DNA of 64,000 nucleotides from Metabacillus rhizolycopersici (GTDB lineage Bacteria > Bacillota > Bacilli > Bacillales > Bacillaceae): the NCBI RefSeq assembly GCF_020075705.1, contig NZ_JAIQUM010000006.1:1-64000 (forward strand), given 5' to 3'. Under the pieces are notes generated by a model. The model did not search any database. It saw only the letters and a list, made by a program, of their open reading frames with translations, and was not told where the DNA came from. A program made the position numbers and the translations under genes. Shown piece by piece: positions 25,889 to 36,895 of this stretch; position 1 is the stretch's first letter; every line of letters begins with the position of its first letter.

Positions 25889-26779
25889 ATGAAAAAATTA
25901 ATCATTTTTGCTCTAATTGGTTTGTTAGCACAGTTAATTGATGGTTCTTTAGGAATGGCTTATGGGGTAACCTCTACCTCGCTCTTGTTAGCTTTTGGAA
26001 TTGCTCCAGCTGTTGCATCAGCATCGGTACATTTGGCTGAGGTTGTGACGACTGCGGCATCCGGAGTCTCACATATTAAGTTTGGAAATGTCGATAAGCA
26101 AACAGTATATCGCCTTATTATTCCAGGATCAATTGGTGCTTTTTTAGGTGCAACATTTCTTAGTAATATACCTGGAGATTTAGCAAAACCATATATATCT
26201 ATTTTTTTACTTCTGTTAGGTGTATACGTACTCATTCGATTTCTGTTCCAATTTAAGCCACAAGAAGAAGGCAAAGGACTTAATTTAACTAGGAAACAAT
26301 CGATTCCGTTAGGGTTAATCGCAGGTTTTGCTGATGCAACAGGAGGAGGAGGATGGGGACCAATCGCCACGCCTGTTTTGTTATCGAGAAAAGGAATGAG
26401 CGCACGTAAAGTGGTTGGTACAGTGGATACAAGTGAATTTGCAATTGCAGTTTCTGCTACGCTCGGATTTTTTATCTCTTTAGGATGGGAAGAAGTGAAC
26501 TGGTTATGGGTTGGTGCATTAATGATCGGCGGCATTATTGCAGCACCGATTGCTGCATGGTTAGTTCGTAAAATACATCCACAATTAATGGGAGTTCTTG
26601 TAGGAGGATTTATTATTTTAGTTAATGCTAGAACATTACTTACAACTTGGATAGATGACTCATCGACTTATCCATTTATTTATATCGGCATTGCCCTGCT
26701 ATGGATTGGAGCAATTATCTTTTCAATAACGAAAATAGTAAACAATAAAAATTCAAAACCAATTGATTTTAATTCATAA
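25889..26779 (+). CDS. TauE/SafE (TSUP) family permease
   Basis: 296 residues from the ATG at 25889 (GGGGTGG upstream). The two halves carry the TSUP repeats: LIDGSLGMAYGVTSTSLLLAFGIAPAVASASVHLAEV and FADATGGGGWGPIATPVLLSRKGMSARKVVGTVDTSEF, with eight predicted membrane segments. The family exports sulfite, sulfoacetate or similar organosulfonates, or imports related anions. Given the nearby Rrf2 regulator and yezD, a sulfur-compound substrate is a reasonable guess. The gene follows a possible attenuator leader. Confidence 0.85.
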   Translation: MKKLIIFALIGLLAQLIDGSLGMAYGVTSTSLLLAFGIAPAVASASVHLAEVVTTAASGVSHIKFGNVDKQTVYRLIIPGSIGAFLGATFLSNIPGDLAKPYISIFLLLLGVYVLIRFLFQFKPQEEGKGLNLTRKQSIPLGLIAGFADATGGGGWGPIATPVLLSRKGMSARKVVGTVDTSEFAIAVSATLGFFISLGWEEVNWLWVGALMIGGIIAAPIAAWLVRKIHPQLMGVLVGGFIILVNARTLLTTWIDDSSTYPFIYIGIALLWIGAIIFSITKIVNNKNSKPIDFNS

Positions 26780-27003
26780 GATCAAAATCAAGGAAACGGA
26801 AATGATCTCTCCAAAGTATTTTCATTTAGATGTTTTATTTGATCATCAGTTTGGAGACCAAAAAATACAAATGTCAAATAGCAAATAGCAACATCAAAAC
26901 AGTTCTATATCATATTTCCATATTGGAATAAGCCTTTGTTTGTGTGAAGTGATAGTCGACAAGTTCTAATGAAATAGTAACAATAAAAAGGGAGTAATAG
27001 TAA
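26780..27003. other. Intergenic region with a long-range inverted repeat
   Basis: TCTCCAAA near 26807 is repeated inverted as TTTGGAGA near 26850 without a T-run. No Fur box was found upstream of the FbpA-like gene; the rest shows nothing. Confidence 0.4.
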
Positions 27004-27159
27004 ATGAACCAGTTACGTGAAGCGATATTTCGAAGAAAGGAAAAATTAATAAAAAAGTTAATTACACGAGGAGTTTATAAAAAGGATAATAAACATTTGT
27101 ATGAATTAACATTATCAGAGATTGAATCGGAATATGAAAATGAAATGAGGATGAAATAG
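27004..27159 (+). CDS. FbpA-like small basic protein
   Basis: 51 residues: MNQLREAIFRRKEKLIKKLI, then a GVYKKDNKHLYELTLSEIE-type second half. The pattern (basic helix, then GVYK..LYELTLSELE.EY) matches the Fur-regulated basic protein A family, thought to help an RNA-based iron-sparing response in B. subtilis. AAGGGAG lies before the start. No Fur box is visible here, so iron control is not supported by the sequence. Confidence 0.6.
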   Translation: MNQLREAIFRRKEKLIKKLITRGVYKKDNKHLYELTLSEIESEYENEMRMK

Positions 27160-27384
27160 CCAATCGAAAACGTAAAAGCTAAGGAGTTTTTCAATATTCC
27201 CATTTGATTTGTGACCTTCTCTATGAACAATTTCCTATTTTAAAAATAATTTGTTTTTTTTTCATTTTAATGATTGATTTACCAATAATTCCGTACTATG
27301 ATAAACAAAAAACCAATATAACCTATCTAATTTGTCGGTATTTAAAGTAGAACGATCATATAATCAAACGTTGAAATGATGTAA

Positions 27385-27411
27385 TAAAGTCGACTGAAAT
27401 ACTCGACTTTA
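27385..27411 (+). promoter_or_regulatory. 9-bp inverted repeat in the 5' leader of the Rrf2 gene
   Basis: TAAAGTCGA and TCGACTTTA flank nine bases and end just before the AGGAGG of the Rrf2 gene. It could be an autoregulatory operator or a hairpin hiding the ribosome binding site. Confidence 0.45.
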
Positions 27412-27425
27412 ACTAGGAGGAAAAG

Positions 27426-27875
27426 ATGAAGGTCTCAAGTAAAGGAGAATACGCATTACGGGCATTATTAGCGTTAGGGAAAAATCAAGGGAAGGTCATG
27501 ACCATTCAAGAAATATCAGAAAAAACTCTTGTAACAAATAGCTACCTTGAACAATTGTTACTTCAGTTAAAAAAATTTGACTATGTACAAAGTAAACGGG
27601 GAGCAAAAGGTGGGTATTTGCTTCACAAAGACACAAATGAAATAAATATTGGGGAAGTCATCCGAAACTTAGAGGGGCCATTATCACCTATGGGCTGTGC
27701 ATCAATCACCAAATATGAACCTTGTCCTTTAGAAGCAGGATGTCAATTGAAACCACTATGGTCATTAGTTCGAGATACAATTGCTGCTGTTCTCGAACGA
27801 ACGACACTTGAAGATTTACTATTAAACCGAATCAACTTATTGGAAGGGGAGAAGCTAGATGTCTTCAAAGCATAA
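27426..27875 (+). CDS. Rrf2-family transcriptional regulator with Cys triad
   Basis: 149 residues. The winged-helix domain is clear (KVSSKGEYALRALLALG, ISEKTLVTNSYLEQLLLQLKKF, SKRGAKGGYLL). A loop carries Cys-x8-Cys-x5-Cys (GCASITKYEPCPLEAGCQLK), the arrangement that binds an iron-sulfur cluster in IscR/NsrR-type members; CymR, the cysteine regulator of Bacillus, lacks such a triad. It may therefore sense redox state, iron-sulfur status or NO. Its last codons overlap the start of yezD by 17 bases, so the two are co-expressed. Confidence 0.85.
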   Translation: MKVSSKGEYALRALLALGKNQGKVMTIQEISEKTLVTNSYLEQLLLQLKKFDYVQSKRGAKGGYLLHKDTNEINIGEVIRNLEGPLSPMGCASITKYEPCPLEAGCQLKPLWSLVRDTIAAVLERTTLEDLLLNRINLLEGEKLDVFKA

Positions 27876-28047
27876 AATTGATCAAGATGTAATCGATAAA
27901 ATTATTAGCCTTTTGGAAAATATCGAATTTGGTACTGTTCAAATAACTGTCCATGATTCCCAAGTAACACAAATAGAGAAAGGTGAAAAATATCGTTTTG
28001 CCTTGAAAAAAAGCAATGAGAAGCTTAGAAGTGTAAATGGTAACTAA
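27859..28047 (+). CDS. yezD: YezD family protein (DUF2292)
   Basis: 62 residues: IDQDVIDKIISLLENIEFGTVQITVHDSQVTQIEKGEKYRF is the DUF2292/YezD core. In Bacillales such proteins occur with sulfur-assimilation genes. The start overlaps the end of the Rrf2 gene, with AAGGGGAGAAG in front. Function not known; the family is short and probably binds a partner protein or cofactor. Confidence 0.82.
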   Translation: MSSKHKIDQDVIDKIISLLENIEFGTVQITVHDSQVTQIEKGEKYRFALKKSNEKLRSVNGN

Positions 28048-28308
28048 CATGTGAAAATGAACTTGCCTTTATGATAAGTGCCAATACACTCGCTTTAACC
28101 AAATAAATATCAGAATCAATTCTATTCAATTCGCCAGAAATATACGTAAGGAAAAACGAAATTAATACCCTCATTTGTTGTTATACAAAAATAGCATGCT
28201 TAAACCCTCCTTAAAATACACTAAATGGATCAAAATAATCAGATGGACTTTGAATGTACGTTCAACTTGTTAACGGTTTACGATAAGGTTCAGTCCAGTG
28301 TGCATCCG

Positions 28309-28352
28309 AGGACTTTACGAGCAATTTCTCTCTTGTTCGTGAAGTCTTTTTT
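28309..28352 (+). terminator. Intrinsic terminator downstream of yezD
   Basis: AGGACTTTACGAGCAA pairs with TTGTTCGTGAAGTCTT using three G-U pairs, followed by TTTT. Confidence 0.7.
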
Positions 28353-28362
28353 ATCGTTTTAC

Positions 28363-28560
28363 CAGGAACCTATAAAATTCTTATACTGTAGATAAGCGCA
28401 AGACATCCAGCGTAAGCGTCCGGCCCCGAAGCACAGGACGTCGCGTTCTTGACTGCCTCTTGGGTCTACAGCCAATCAGGAATTGAAGGTAAAAAACACC
28501 TTCTATTCCTGATCGTCTTATTTGCCCGAGGCTGATCAAGGCGCTTGCGCTTTTGTTCTC
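28363..28560. repeat. Dispersed repeat, full-length copy B
   Basis: About 200 bases. The outer left part CAGCGTAAGCGTCC and right end GGCGCTTGCGCTTTTGTTC form imperfect inverted ends, and the interior has a long hairpin (ATCAGGAATTGAAGGT paired with ACACCTTCTATTCCTGAT). Related copies lie at 19525 and 55491. Confidence 0.65.
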
Positions 28561-28754
28561 GAGAGTAAAAATATTCCAAAAAGATTAAGGTAAGCCCTAC
28601 AAGCCGTCCATTGCGATAAAGAAAACCCTTAATGTCGGAAATCTCGCTTTTTTGATGGAGTTAGCCATACATGTTATAAAACATGAACAGTTCGCTAATA
28701 TAATCCATACTATATCTATATGAATTGTAAACTTTAAACAAAAAGGTGAAGCGA

Positions 28755-29393
28755 ATGGGAAGAGAATTTATAGATTTGTTTGAAAGCTGGTCAGCAACCT
28801 ATGATGAAACTGTGCTAGGAAATGACCTTGAATATCGTGAAGTATTTAAGGACTATCAACAGATTCTTGAACAAGTTGCGGTCTTGGCGAATGGCCATGT
28901 TGTGGAATTTGGGGCGGGCACAGGAAATTTGACGGAAAAACTACTGGCCCTAGGATATACAGTTACTGCAATTGAACCGTCTTCTGAAATGAGAAAGATA
29001 GCAAATGAAAAATTAACTGGTGACGTGGAAATTATTGATGGAGATTTTCTAGACTTTCCTATAACTGAATCAGTTGATTCAATTGTTAGTACGTACGCAT
29101 TTCATCATTTGACAGATGTAGAAAAGGCAAAAGCAATTGCAATTTACCGAGATCTGTTAAATAGTGGTGGGAAAATTGTATTTGCAGACACGATGTATCC
29201 ATCGAAAGAAGCGTATTTACAAGCAATAGACGATGCAAAAAAGGAAAACTTCCTTTCGCTAGCAAATGATTTAGAAACAGAATATTACACGACCATGCCT
29301 TACTTACAAAGCATGCTTGAAGCGAATGACTTTAAAGTTACCTTTTTCCGTTGCAATCGTTTTGTCTGGATTATGGAGGCTGTGAAAAATTAG
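28755..29393 (+). CDS. yrrT: SAM-dependent methyltransferase YrrT
   Basis: 212 residues from the ATG at 28755, behind AAAGGTG. The N-terminal MGREFIDLFESWSATYDETV and motif I VVEFGAGTGNLTEKL are typical of YrrT, the first gene of the yrrT-mtnN-mccA-mccB operon of B. subtilis. It binds S-adenosylmethionine; the methyl acceptor is unknown, but formation of S-adenosylhomocysteine would feed homocysteine recycling. Here mtnN is missing between it and mccA; a terminator-like hairpin lies in the gap. Confidence 0.82.
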   Translation: MGREFIDLFESWSATYDETVLGNDLEYREVFKDYQQILEQVAVLANGHVVEFGAGTGNLTEKLLALGYTVTAIEPSSEMRKIANEKLTGDVEIIDGDFLDFPITESVDSIVSTYAFHHLTDVEKAKAIAIYRDLLNSGGKIVFADTMYPSKEAYLQAIDDAKKENFLSLANDLETEYYTTMPYLQSMLEANDFKVTFFRCNRFVWIMEAVKN

Positions 29394-29501
29394 GGAGATA
29401 TTCGTTAATGAATTGGTTCTAGTATATCCCACTCTTTATATGCAATATGCAGTAAAGCTCCTAGTTTTAGATTCAAGACAAAAGAGCGGATAACTGCCAG
29501 T

Positions 29502-29526
29502 AGAGATTAAAGTTAGTCTCTTTTTA
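29502..29526 (+). terminator. Short terminator-like hairpin between yrrT and mccA
   Basis: AGAGATTAA can pair with TTAGTCTCT, followed by TTTTTA. The nominal loop is only two bases, so the stem must open at the top. It suggests at least partial separation of yrrT from mccAB. Confidence 0.5.
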
Positions 29527-29594
29527 TCTCAGATGAACGGACAGTAACCTCTGCTACAAAACATTGAAAAATTTTAAAAAGAGGGGTGAATCTA

Positions 29595-31656
<2,062 letters not shown>

Positions 31657-31670
31657 TAGACTTTAACTAA

Positions 31671-31735
31671 TTTCCGAAATGCAAAAAGTCCTGAGTTTAC
31701 TAATAGTAGACTCAGGACTTTTTGCATTTCGGAAA
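31671..31735. terminator. Very long perfect hairpin between convergent mccB and hxlB
   Basis: 26 bases at 31671-31696 are fully complementary to 31710-31735, and pairing continues inward (one G-U) to a five-base loop, giving about 30 bp. A run of five T in each arm allows termination on both strands. Confidence 0.85.
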
Positions 31736-31745
31736 GGATGTAGAA

Positions 31746-32303
31746 CTATTCTAAATTAGCATGTCTACCATACATTGTTTCAGAATTCATTCCTTTTCTT
31801 TCCATGAACCGTAATATGACAGAATCATAAATCAATAGGAGACTTTGTTCAAATAGGGAACCCATCGGTTGGATGGATTTATTTCCTACGTCTTCTCCTG
31901 ATTTTGCTTGAGCGGGCACTTGAATTGTGATATCTGCAAGTTTCCCGATCGTGGATTCTGGGAAAATCGTTATCGCTGCAAGCGTTGCACCAATGTTTTT
32001 TGCTTTTTCAGCCATAGCAACTAGGCTTTGTGTCTCACCAGAGCCGGAGCCGATGATAAAAATATCACCTTGCTCCAAATTTGGTGTTACCGTTTCACCA
32101 ACAACATACGGGTCAAGTCCCATATGCATCATTCGCATGGCAAACGATTTGCCCATGAAACCAGATCGTCCGGCACCTGCAACAAATACCTTTTTCGCTT
32201 CTAATATGCCATTGACAAGTTCTTCAGTTTCATTATCAGAAATCAACTCTGCAGTACGCTGCAGTTCTTTCAAGATTTCTGTAGTATATTGAGTAGTCAG
32301 CAT
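31746..32303 (-). CDS. hxlB: 6-phospho-3-hexuloisomerase
   Basis: 185 residues, SIS-domain fold: VFVAGAGRSGFMGKSFAMRMMHMG, TPNLEQGDIFIIGSGSGETQSLVAMAEKAK. It converts 3-hexulose-6-phosphate to fructose-6-phosphate, the second step of the ribulose monophosphate pathway. Located two bases after hxlA, so certainly one operon. Length is normal for the family. Confidence 0.92.
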   Translation of the reverse strand: MLTTQYTTEILKELQRTAELISDNETEELVNGILEAKKVFVAGAGRSGFMGKSFAMRMMHMGLDPYVVGETVTPNLEQGDIFIIGSGSGETQSLVAMAEKAKNIGATLAAITIFPESTIGKLADITIQVPAQAKSGEDVGNKSIQPMGSLFEQSLLLIYDSVILRFMERKGMNSETMYGRHANLE

Positions 32304-32305
32304 GA

Positions 32306-32947
32306 TTACGCAGTAACCGCTTCTTTAATAAGTTTTTGCATTTCAGCTGCAGTAGCTTTTTTGTCTTCTTTGCTCGTAATACCACCGCCAACAATGACAA
32401 GGTCAGGATTTGCTTGAATAACTTCAGGAAGTGTTTCAAGTTTGATTCCACCAGCAACTGCTGTTTTTGCATTTTTTACAACACTTTTAATGATACGTAG
32501 AGCTTCAAATGGGTTTTGACCTTCTGCTTGTAAGTCATATCCAGTATGAACACAAATATAATCTACGCCAAGTGCGTCTAATTCTTGAGCACGGCCTTTA
32601 AGATCCTTTACAGCGATCATATCCACTAAAATTTGTTTACCTAGTTTTTTAGCTTCTTCAACTGCACCTTTAATTGAAGCATCTTCTGCAGCGCCAAGAA
32701 TTGTAATGATATCTGCACCAGCTTCAGTTGCTTTCATAACCTCATAACCTGCGGCGTCCATAATTTTTAAGTCAGCAAGAACTGTTAAATTTGGGAAAGC
32801 TTTTTTTACTTCGTTAACTGCGCGAAGTCCTTCGTTAATCACAACAGGTGTTCCGATTTCGACAACATCAATATGGTCTTGTACTTCTTTCACAACTTCG
32901 ATTGCTTCTGGTATATTTACAAGATCTAGTGCTAACTGTAATTTCAT
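32306..32947 (-). CDS. hxlA: 3-hexulose-6-phosphate synthase
   Basis: 213 residues. MKLQLALDLVNIPEAIEVVKEV, VLADLKIMDAAGYE, ILVDMIAVKDL and AVAGGIKLETLPEV are the hallmark strands of the orotidine decarboxylase-like barrel of HxlA. It fixes formaldehyde onto ribulose-5-phosphate. In bacilli the pair detoxifies formaldehyde. The divergent activator gene hxlR of B. subtilis is absent; a protease gene sits there instead. Confidence 0.92.
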   Translation of the reverse strand: MKLQLALDLVNIPEAIEVVKEVQDHIDVVEIGTPVVINEGLRAVNEVKKAFPNLTVLADLKIMDAAGYEVMKATEAGADIITILGAAEDASIKGAVEEAKKLGKQILVDMIAVKDLKGRAQELDALGVDYICVHTGYDLQAEGQNPFEALRIIKSVVKNAKTAVAGGIKLETLPEVIQANPDLVIVGGGITSKEDKKATAAEMQKLIKEAVTA

Positions 32948-33063
32948 AAATTTATTCGCTCCCTTTGTAAATGATAAATTTTATTCTTTTCACCATTATT
33001 ATACATTTTCAGGTTATATAACAGAAGTAGGCACTTTAAAATCATATAGTAACAAAAAGTATA

Positions 33064-33132
33064 CTATCACCTGAATTATTCATTAGGAGATATTTGCCTA
33101 TTTCAGAAAATCTGTGAATAATTCAGGTGATA
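33064..33132. promoter_or_regulatory. 19-bp perfect inverted repeat between hxlA and the protease gene
   Basis: CTATCACCTGAATTATTCA (33064-33082) recurs inverted as TGAATAATTCAGGTGATAG (33114-33132) with 31 bases between. It lacks a T-run and sits in the divergent promoter region. It could be a pair of operator half-sites with a DNA loop, a cruciform or the ends of a tiny element. Confidence 0.5.
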
Positions 33133-33213
33133 GAAACAATTTCCAGTTTCGTAGATTTATGGTTTAATAGAAAGTGTTAGAAGGTTTGCTAATTTACATA
33201 TTGGAGGTTCTAC

Positions 33214-36200
33214 ATGAGAAAATGTTCGATTCGCTTTACGTTTATTTTAGTAGTTTTGTTTACATTTTTGGTCGGGCTGCTTACGCCTTATCAGACAGAA
33301 GCTCAAACTGCGAATATACCAGAAGTAGAAAAAATACTTACAATTTCCAAACCAGTCCAAGGTCAGTTTGAAAGCAATGAACAGGTACACTGGTACACAA
33401 TTGAGTTGAAAGAAAAAGAAATGGAAGATTTCACGCACTACCGTATAAAGTTTCAATCTGAACAGGAAATGAATGTGACAGTGTACTCAAGTCTGGAAAA
33501 TGCAGTGGATAATATTGCATTCGAGCGTTACATGGGATATTCATTCCAGAATGAAGAAGCTATGATCGATTTTCCAATTGGCTGGGAAGGCCCTTATTAT
33601 ATAAAGGTTGAGCATTTTGCTGGAGAAGAACCACCTGTTCTGGAAGAAGAGGGCGAAATACCGGCACCTGTTTATACAATTGGCTATGACGGAGTAACGC
33701 TGCCGCCTTCTGATGGAGTAATTGGAGAGGAATGCCCAGCTGAGCTGAGTACGAAGGAAAGAAAAAATGGTAAAAACATTTTAATAGATTTAAGAACGAT
33801 TCGCGAGGATGTACTTGCAAAAACAGATAAAGGGAAAGAAATAACTGCTATGTACTACAAAATGGCTCCTTTCCTGAGTGCAAAAATGGTCTTAAGTAAA
33901 TCCCTTAAAGATCAGGTTTACCAAGATCTCGTTCAACTGAAGCCGCTATTTGCAGATGTAGCTAAAAATGGAAGCGTCAGTACCTACAAAATTACTTCTA
34001 AAGATCAGGAAGCGATTAATCGTTTATACGCATCTGCACTTGATTCCGTTCCTGCCTATTTAAAAAAGGAAATGGAGAAGACAGGAAAGCAGACTGGCAT
34101 TTCGAATTTAACCAATTCCACTGTCGAAGCAATTTTGAAAAAAGCAGGACTTGCCCTGCCAAAAGCAAGTGATAGCAGCCGACTGATTGTAAAACTTAAG
34201 GAAGGCAAAAAATTGAGTGCCATTCAATCCAAAATAAAATCATACGGCATCCAGTCGGTAGACAAGCTTGATGTGAAGCCAACCGCGCTGCCGAACACGT
34301 ATGTTGTTGAAACGAACAGCAATACTTCTGCTTCTAAAATGGTAAAGGGTCAGATCTCAAAACTACCAGAGGTTGAGTTCGTAGAGCCTGTTCAGGAATA
34401 CAAATCTCTGACAGTAGATTCTCAATTTTCTTACCAGTGGTCCCTAGAAAATGAAGGTAGAGATGGCGGTAAAGAAGGAGCCGATATTCAATATGAAGAA
34501 CTTCAGGAGTTGCTGAAAGATAAAAAGCTTAATGATACGGTCATCGCAGTTGTGGATACTGGGGTAGACCATACACTTGCTGATTTAAATGGAAAAGTAC
34601 TAGCAGATAAGGGCTACAACTATATAGCTAATAACAATGACACCATGGATGACAATGGCCATGGGACACATGTGTCAGGAATTATCGCAGCTAAAGCTGA
34701 CAATCATTACTCGATGGCAGGAATCAATAGCCATTCGAAAATCCTGCCGGTCAAGGTACTGGATGCAAACGGAAGCGGTGATACTGAATCGATTGCCTTT
34801 GGTATTATTTACGCAGTTGATCATGGAGCAAAAGTCATTAATCTCAGCCTTGGAGGTCCTTATAGCCGTACGATTGAATATTCATTGAAATATGCAAATG
34901 AACACGGGGTAACTGTAGTTGCAGCTTCGGGGAACGATGGCTTTGAGGAAGTTTCCTATCCTGCTTCATCTAAATATGCGACTGCTGTAGGTGCTACTAA
35001 CCGTTTGGATATCGTATCCGATTTTTCAAACTATGGAAGAGGAATTGACCTTGTAGCTCCTGGTACAGATATTCCAAGCTTATTGCCGGACGGTAATGTC
35101 ACATATATGACGGGAACATCGATGGCAGCACCGCACGTTGCTGCAGTTGCAGGATTGATTCTTTCCCATAATCCTGATTTAACACCGAAGGAAGTTGAAA
35201 AGATCCTGACGAAATCTGCACAGGATGTTAAGCTCGAGGAAGAGGACAACTCAATGAATGGGGCCTCTTACGATGAAGAGCCGGCTTCAGACTACGACAA
35301 CGTATCTGGCTGGGGAAGATTAAATGCTCCTCAAGCCATTTTGGCAATTAATAAGGCAAATGAAATCACAATGGAACGAATTGCAGGCTCAGACCGTTTT
35401 GAAACAGCTGTCAGCTTGTCTAAAAATGGCTGGGAAGAATCAGAAGTGGCAGTTCTTGCAACCGGACATAATTATCCGGATGCATTAAGCGCAACACCGC
35501 TTGCATACCGTTACAATGCACCATTATTGCTGACAGATACAAATAAAGTCCCTGCAACTGTGAAAGAAGAGCTTGAGCGCTTAAACGTGTCTAAGGTTGT
35601 TGTCATTGGCGGTACATCAGTTATTACACCTAACGTAGAAAAAGAGCTTAAGAGTCTTGGAATTAAAACGATCACACGCATTAGCGGGAAAGACCGCTTT
35701 GAAACAAGTGTGAAAATTGCGGAAGAATTAGGTGAAGTGTTTGGAGCAGTGGTTGCAAACGGCAATGGGTATGCAGATGCCCTTTCGATCGCACCGATTG
35801 CTTCTACTCTGGAGATGCCGATACTATTAACGAATAAAGATAAGGTTCCTGATTCTATCCGTGATTATGTCAAATCAAGTGCAATTGAGGTTTCGTATGT
35901 CATTGGAGGAGAGCAAGCCGTGTCGAATAAAGCAGCTGAACTCTTCCCTAATTATGAGCGTCTAAGCGGAAAGACTCGCTATGAGACAAACAGCATGGTC
36001 ATTGATTATTTCTCAGACATTCTGGACATGTCGACTCCATTCATTGCTACCGGTGAAAATTATCCGGATGCCCTTTCAGGATCTGCATTGGCAGCGGTGT
36101 ATGGAAGCCCATTGATCCTAACAAATCCGTCTGAAGCAAAGCAAACGACGAAAGATACGGTAGCTGCATACGCAGATTACGTTTCTATGTATTATATTAT

Positions 36201-36252
36201 TGGAGGAGAAATCGCCCTTCCAAACAAAGCAGTAGAAGCTTTATTTCAATAA
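33214..36252 (+). CDS. Secreted subtilisin-like protease with three cell-wall-binding type-2 repeats
   Basis: 1012 residues. Signal peptide (about 1-30), a pre-peptidase-like beta domain (45-155), helical linker, an I9-like propeptide (about 325-395), then the S8 catalytic domain: Asp in AVVDTGVDH, His in NGHGTHVSG, Ser in GTSMAAPHVAA. From about residue 720 three PF04122 repeats follow (RIAGSDRFETAV.., RISGKDRFETSV.., RLSGKTRYETNS..), which bind cell-wall polymers. The enzyme is therefore anchored to the wall and degrades extracellular proteins. GGAGG precedes the start. No clear terminator follows. Confidence 0.92.
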   Translation: MRKCSIRFTFILVVLFTFLVGLLTPYQTEAQTANIPEVEKILTISKPVQGQFESNEQVHWYTIELKEKEMEDFTHYRIKFQSEQEMNVTVYSSLENAVDNIAFERYMGYSFQNEEAMIDFPIGWEGPYYIKVEHFAGEEPPVLEEEGEIPAPVYTIGYDGVTLPPSDGVIGEECPAELSTKERKNGKNILIDLRTIREDVLAKTDKGKEITAMYYKMAPFLSAKMVLSKSLKDQVYQDLVQLKPLFADVAKNGSVSTYKITSKDQEAINRLYASALDSVPAYLKKEMEKTGKQTGISNLTNSTVEAILKKAGLALPKASDSSRLIVKLKEGKKLSAIQSKIKSYGIQSVDKLDVKPTALPNTYVVETNSNTSASKMVKGQISKLPEVEFVEPVQEYKSLTVDSQFSYQWSLENEGRDGGKEGADIQYEELQELLKDKKLNDTVIAVVDTGVDHTLADLNGKVLADKGYNYIANNNDTMDDNGHGTHVSGIIAAKADNHYSMAGINSHSKILPVKVLDANGSGDTESIAFGIIYAVDHGAKVINLSLGGPYSRTIEYSLKYANEHGVTVVAASGNDGFEEVSYPASSKYATAVGATNRLDIVSDFSNYGRGIDLVAPGTDIPSLLPDGNVTYMTGTSMAAPHVAAVAGLILSHNPDLTPKEVEKILTKSAQDVKLEEEDNSMNGASYDEEPASDYDNVSGWGRLNAPQAILAINKANEITMERIAGSDRFETAVSLSKNGWEESEVAVLATGHNYPDALSATPLAYRYNAPLLLTDTNKVPATVKEELERLNVSKVVVIGGTSVITPNVEKELKSLGIKTITRISGKDRFETSVKIAEELGEVFGAVVANGNGYADALSIAPIASTLEMPILLTNKDKVPDSIRDYVKSSAIEVSYVIGGEQAVSNKAAELFPNYERLSGKTRYETNSMVIDYFSDILDMSTPFIATGENYPDALSGSALAAVYGSPLILTNPSEAKQTTKDTVAAYADYVSMYYIIGGEIALPNKAVEALFQ

Positions 36253-36895
36253 AAACAGCTGGAAGAAGACAAAATGGTAGTGGACTAACCTAAAATAGTG
36301 ACACAATATAAAACACCTTCGGAAATGGTACACTTAATAGTGTGACCCTGTAAATTGAGTCAAAGAAAAAACACCCCTGTATCGTATTAGTTATCTAAAC
36401 GTTATGGAGGTGTTTCTCTTTATGTTGACAAGAGTTTACTAACCAGAAGGATTGATAGGGAAACCGTTGAAATGAAGTTATTGAAAAAATCAATTCATTT
36501 ACAGTAATAGGTGGGACTATTGCTGTAAGTGAGTAGGGGAAGCCACGACAAATTAACAAAAGTATACGTGAATTATTCATACCTTCTCTAAGGTCATGCA
36601 TTTAGTCAAAAAACAAATCCATTTGTAATCTTTTTAAAGAACTTTGTTCATGTTACTATCAAAAAAATCCCAAAATAAGGAACTTGAAATCCCCATTTTT
36701 AGACAGACTACTCCCTTGGTATTAAAACTGATTTTAAAAAAACGGCAAATGAAGGGGTTATTCTATCTGTAGGTTCTGAATTCGATATTGTAATTTTACA
36801 TAATAACCAAAATGGTAAAGAGAATAAAAATAGTTCTTTAAAGTTATTCCAATCGCAAATGAATAAATGCCTAAGCTACACGGAACGATAGGTAT
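36253..36895. other. Region of possible decayed coding sequence
   Basis: There is no intact gene. 36703-36891 is open for 62 codons (TDYSLGIKTDFKKTANEG and onward) without a start codon and preceded directly by TAG; it may be the end of a lost gene. A frame around 36540-36600 reads ..QINKSIRELFIPSLRSCI and also lacks a start. The inverted words AACACC...GGTGTT near 36390-36415 suggest a terminator (ACACCCCTG..GGAGGTGT). None of these could be identified. Confidence 0.4.

Larger units (their letters stand above)
28048..28745. other. Intergenic region with terminator and dispersed repeat
   Basis: It carries the terminator at 28309-28352 and dispersed repeat copy B (28363-28560). The remaining sequence has no convincing frame. 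Confidence 0.6.

Noticed and set aside
25960..26535. Open frame of about 190 codons antisense to the TauE-type permease
   Set aside because: Low-complexity Pro/Ala/Ser-rich translation typical of the complement of a membrane-protein gene, with no ribosome binding site.
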